Shown here piece after piece: positions 4,974-6,107 of a DNA stretch of 6,107 nt. The notes under the pieces were generated by a model. That model did not search any database. It saw only the letters and a program-made list of their open reading frames with translations, and was not told where the DNA came from. The stretch comes from Verrucomicrobiota bacterium (lineage in GTDB: Bacteria; Verrucomicrobiota; Verrucomicrobiia; Chthoniobacterales; JAFAMB01): NCBI GenBank assembly GCA_019241095.1, contig JAFAXJ010000216.1, positions 1 through 6,107 on the forward strand. The letters run 5' to 3'. Position numbers and translations under genes: made by a program. Every line of letters starts with the position of its first letter. Position 1 is the first letter of the stretch.

Positions 4974-6107
4974 TCAGTATTCCACGTTGTTTTGCTTGCA
5001 CCAGCCGACAGCAGGGCCGAAGCCGATCCTGGCTGAACGGCGATACCAATCAGCGGCCTCTTTTTGGTTTTTCGGAACCCCTAGACCGGCGTGCAAACAT
5101 TCGGCATAGAAAAACATTCCGGCGCCATCCCCTTTCTCGGCAGCTTGCCGGAAATAACTGGCTCCGGTCTGCGGGTTTTTGGGTACGCCTTCGGCATTCA
5201 TGTACATCACCCCTAGGTTCGAGATCGATGTAGCGTAACCGAGTCCCGCGGCTTCCTCGAAATAGTGCCGCGCCTGATCGTATTGATGGACGATTTTACG
5301 GTAATAGGTGCCGAGCAAATCCATAGCTCGGGGCTCGCCTAAAGCAGCCGACTCTTGTAAAAGTCCGACCGCTTTCTTCGTGTCGGCTGGAACGCCTTTT
5401 CCGTAATAATAGCATTCGCCTGCCAGGTATTTGCCCATGCGATCCCCTTTATCGCCAGCTTGAATGAAATAATTGACTGCTTTATGCAAGGCGTCAGGGT
5501 CGTGTTCCGCGGCGTACAAGATCCCGGCTTGCACCATACCGGTGACGTTATCTTTTTCGGCTGCGGCTTCGTACCATTTCAGTGCGGCTGGCTTATCGGT
5601 GCTGCGCAGTTGTTCCGCTAAAATCAGCATGGCCGGAACGCTCCCTTGGTTAGCCGCAGCTTCGAAATCCGGTCGCGCGTCCGCAAGAGCTTCCGCGGAA
5701 ATTCCGCGACCGGGAGAGCGAAGACCGGAAATCAGATTGTCCAGACGCTTGCCGCCGCCAGGACGACCAGGAAATTCGTCCATCACGTAAAGATAAGTTT
5801 TCAGGGCGGTCCGCCAATCGTTATTGACCTCTTCCGTTTGAGCTCTGCTCAAGAGGTCATGATACCGATCAACCAATGGGGGCGTCGGTGATAACATAGC
5901 AATCTGTGTGGGCGATGGTTGTGGAGTGGCGGTTACGGACTCTGCGGGCGTGGGAGTCAAAACCGGCGTGGGGCTTGGAGTATTTTCGGGAGTCTGGATC
6001 GGGGTGCTCAGCTGTGTTGGGGTAAATGTAACGACTGGCGTGGGTTCGGGAGTAACAAGCTGAACGGGAGTAGGCGGAGGGGTAAGGAGCTGGACCGGAA
6101 GACGCCT
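4974..6107 (-). CDS. Sel1-like repeat protein with Pro/Thr-rich linker, 5'-partial
   Basis: The frame is open from the right edge to TGA at 4974-4976 (377 codons in window), so the true N-terminus is outside; a TTG at 5960 inside the linker is not a credible start. Residues 1-77 are a Pro/Thr/Val-rich, low-complexity linker. A short TPR-like helical pair follows (about 80-130: YHDLLSRAQTEE, ALKTYLYVMDEFPG). About six Sel1 repeats then fill residues 147-367, with landmarks ALKWYEAAAEKDN, AGECYYYGKGVPAD, AMDLLGTYYRK, LGVMYMNAEGVPKN, GASYFRQAAEKGDGAGM and AGLGVPKNQKEAADWYRRSA. The chain ends GWCKQNNVEY. Sel1 repeats are alpha-helical solenoids for protein-protein contacts, so this is a scaffold or adaptor. 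In similar proteins the missing N-terminal part is often a kinase or a membrane anchor, with the Pro/Thr linker crossing the envelope, but nothing here shows which. Confidence -1.
   Translation of the reverse strand, partial: RRLPVQLLTPPPTPVQLVTPEPTPVVTFTPTQLSTPIQTPENTPSPTPVLTPTPAESVTATPQPSPTQIAMLSPTPPLVDRYHDLLSRAQTEEVNNDWRTALKTYLYVMDEFPGRPGGGKRLDNLISGLRSPGRGISAEALADARPDFEAAANQGSVPAMLILAEQLRSTDKPAALKWYEAAAEKDNVTGMVQAGILYAAEHDPDALHKAVNYFIQAGDKGDRMGKYLAGECYYYGKGVPADTKKAVGLLQESAALGEPRAMDLLGTYYRKIVHQYDQARHYFEEAAGLGYATSISNLGVMYMNAEGVPKNPQTGASYFRQAAEKGDGAGMFFYAECLHAGLGVPKNQKEAADWYRRSARIGFGPAVGWCKQNNVEY
5877..6107 (-). repeat. Low-complexity Pro/Thr linker coding repeat
   Basis: Within the Sel1 gene, imperfect repeats of a TP-x-PTPV unit are seen: LLTPPPTPVQLV, TPEPTPVVTF, TPENTPSPTPVL, TPTPAESV. 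The codons vary (CCC, CCG, CCA, CCT; ACG, ACT, ACC, ACA), so the repeat is kept at protein level and is not a recent DNA slippage tract. Confidence -1.

Overview
Every gene I can support lies on the minus strand, so the window reads biologically from right to left. The organism looks like a free-living Gram-negative bacterium. The combination of a Pro/Thr-linker Sel1-repeat protein, a Uma2 (DUF820) gene, a short Rrf2 regulator and an SpvB/Rhs-like protein would suit a Verrucomicrobiota-type genome (Spartobacteria/Chthoniobacterales-like). That placement is recollection of family style, not a search, and no gene here is diagnostic.

From right to left: 6107-4974 is the C-terminal part of a Sel1-repeat protein with a Pro/Thr-rich linker, whose start lies outside the window. 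4861-3671 is a complete GT4-type glycosyltransferase. 3617-3171 is a complete Rrf2-family regulator, preceded by a probable promoter overlapped by a 10-bp palindrome. 2988-2448 is a Uma2-family gene broken by a frameshift that fits a 14-nt deletion between 7-nt repeats. 2264-1912 is a complete one-piece tmRNA gene (ssrA) with a good sigma70-type promoter and the encoded tag AETNDLALAA.

The stretch 1911-1259 has no convincing gene. It holds a hairpin after the tmRNA, several inverted repeats at 1596-1760, one doubtful 47-codon ORF, and a promoter-like inverted repeat at 1319-1336. From 1258 to 867 is a small unidentified gene whose C-terminal half is readable only after a -1 change of frame at an A AAG GGG heptamer. 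39 bases further on, with a strong ribosome binding site, begins a long frame (827 to the left edge) that reads like the N-terminal domain of SpvB/TcB-type proteins of the Rhs/Tc-toxin superfamily; it runs off the window.

The small gene and the SpvB-like gene probably form one transcription unit. The other genes are spaced by 53 to about 180 bases and look like independent units with unrelated roles: ribosome rescue, regulation, glycan synthesis and a scaffold protein. The two least ordinary things are the SpvB-like gene with its frame-split partner and the microhomology scar in the Uma2 gene. I see no CRISPR array, tRNA, rRNA, intact insertion sequence or replication origin.
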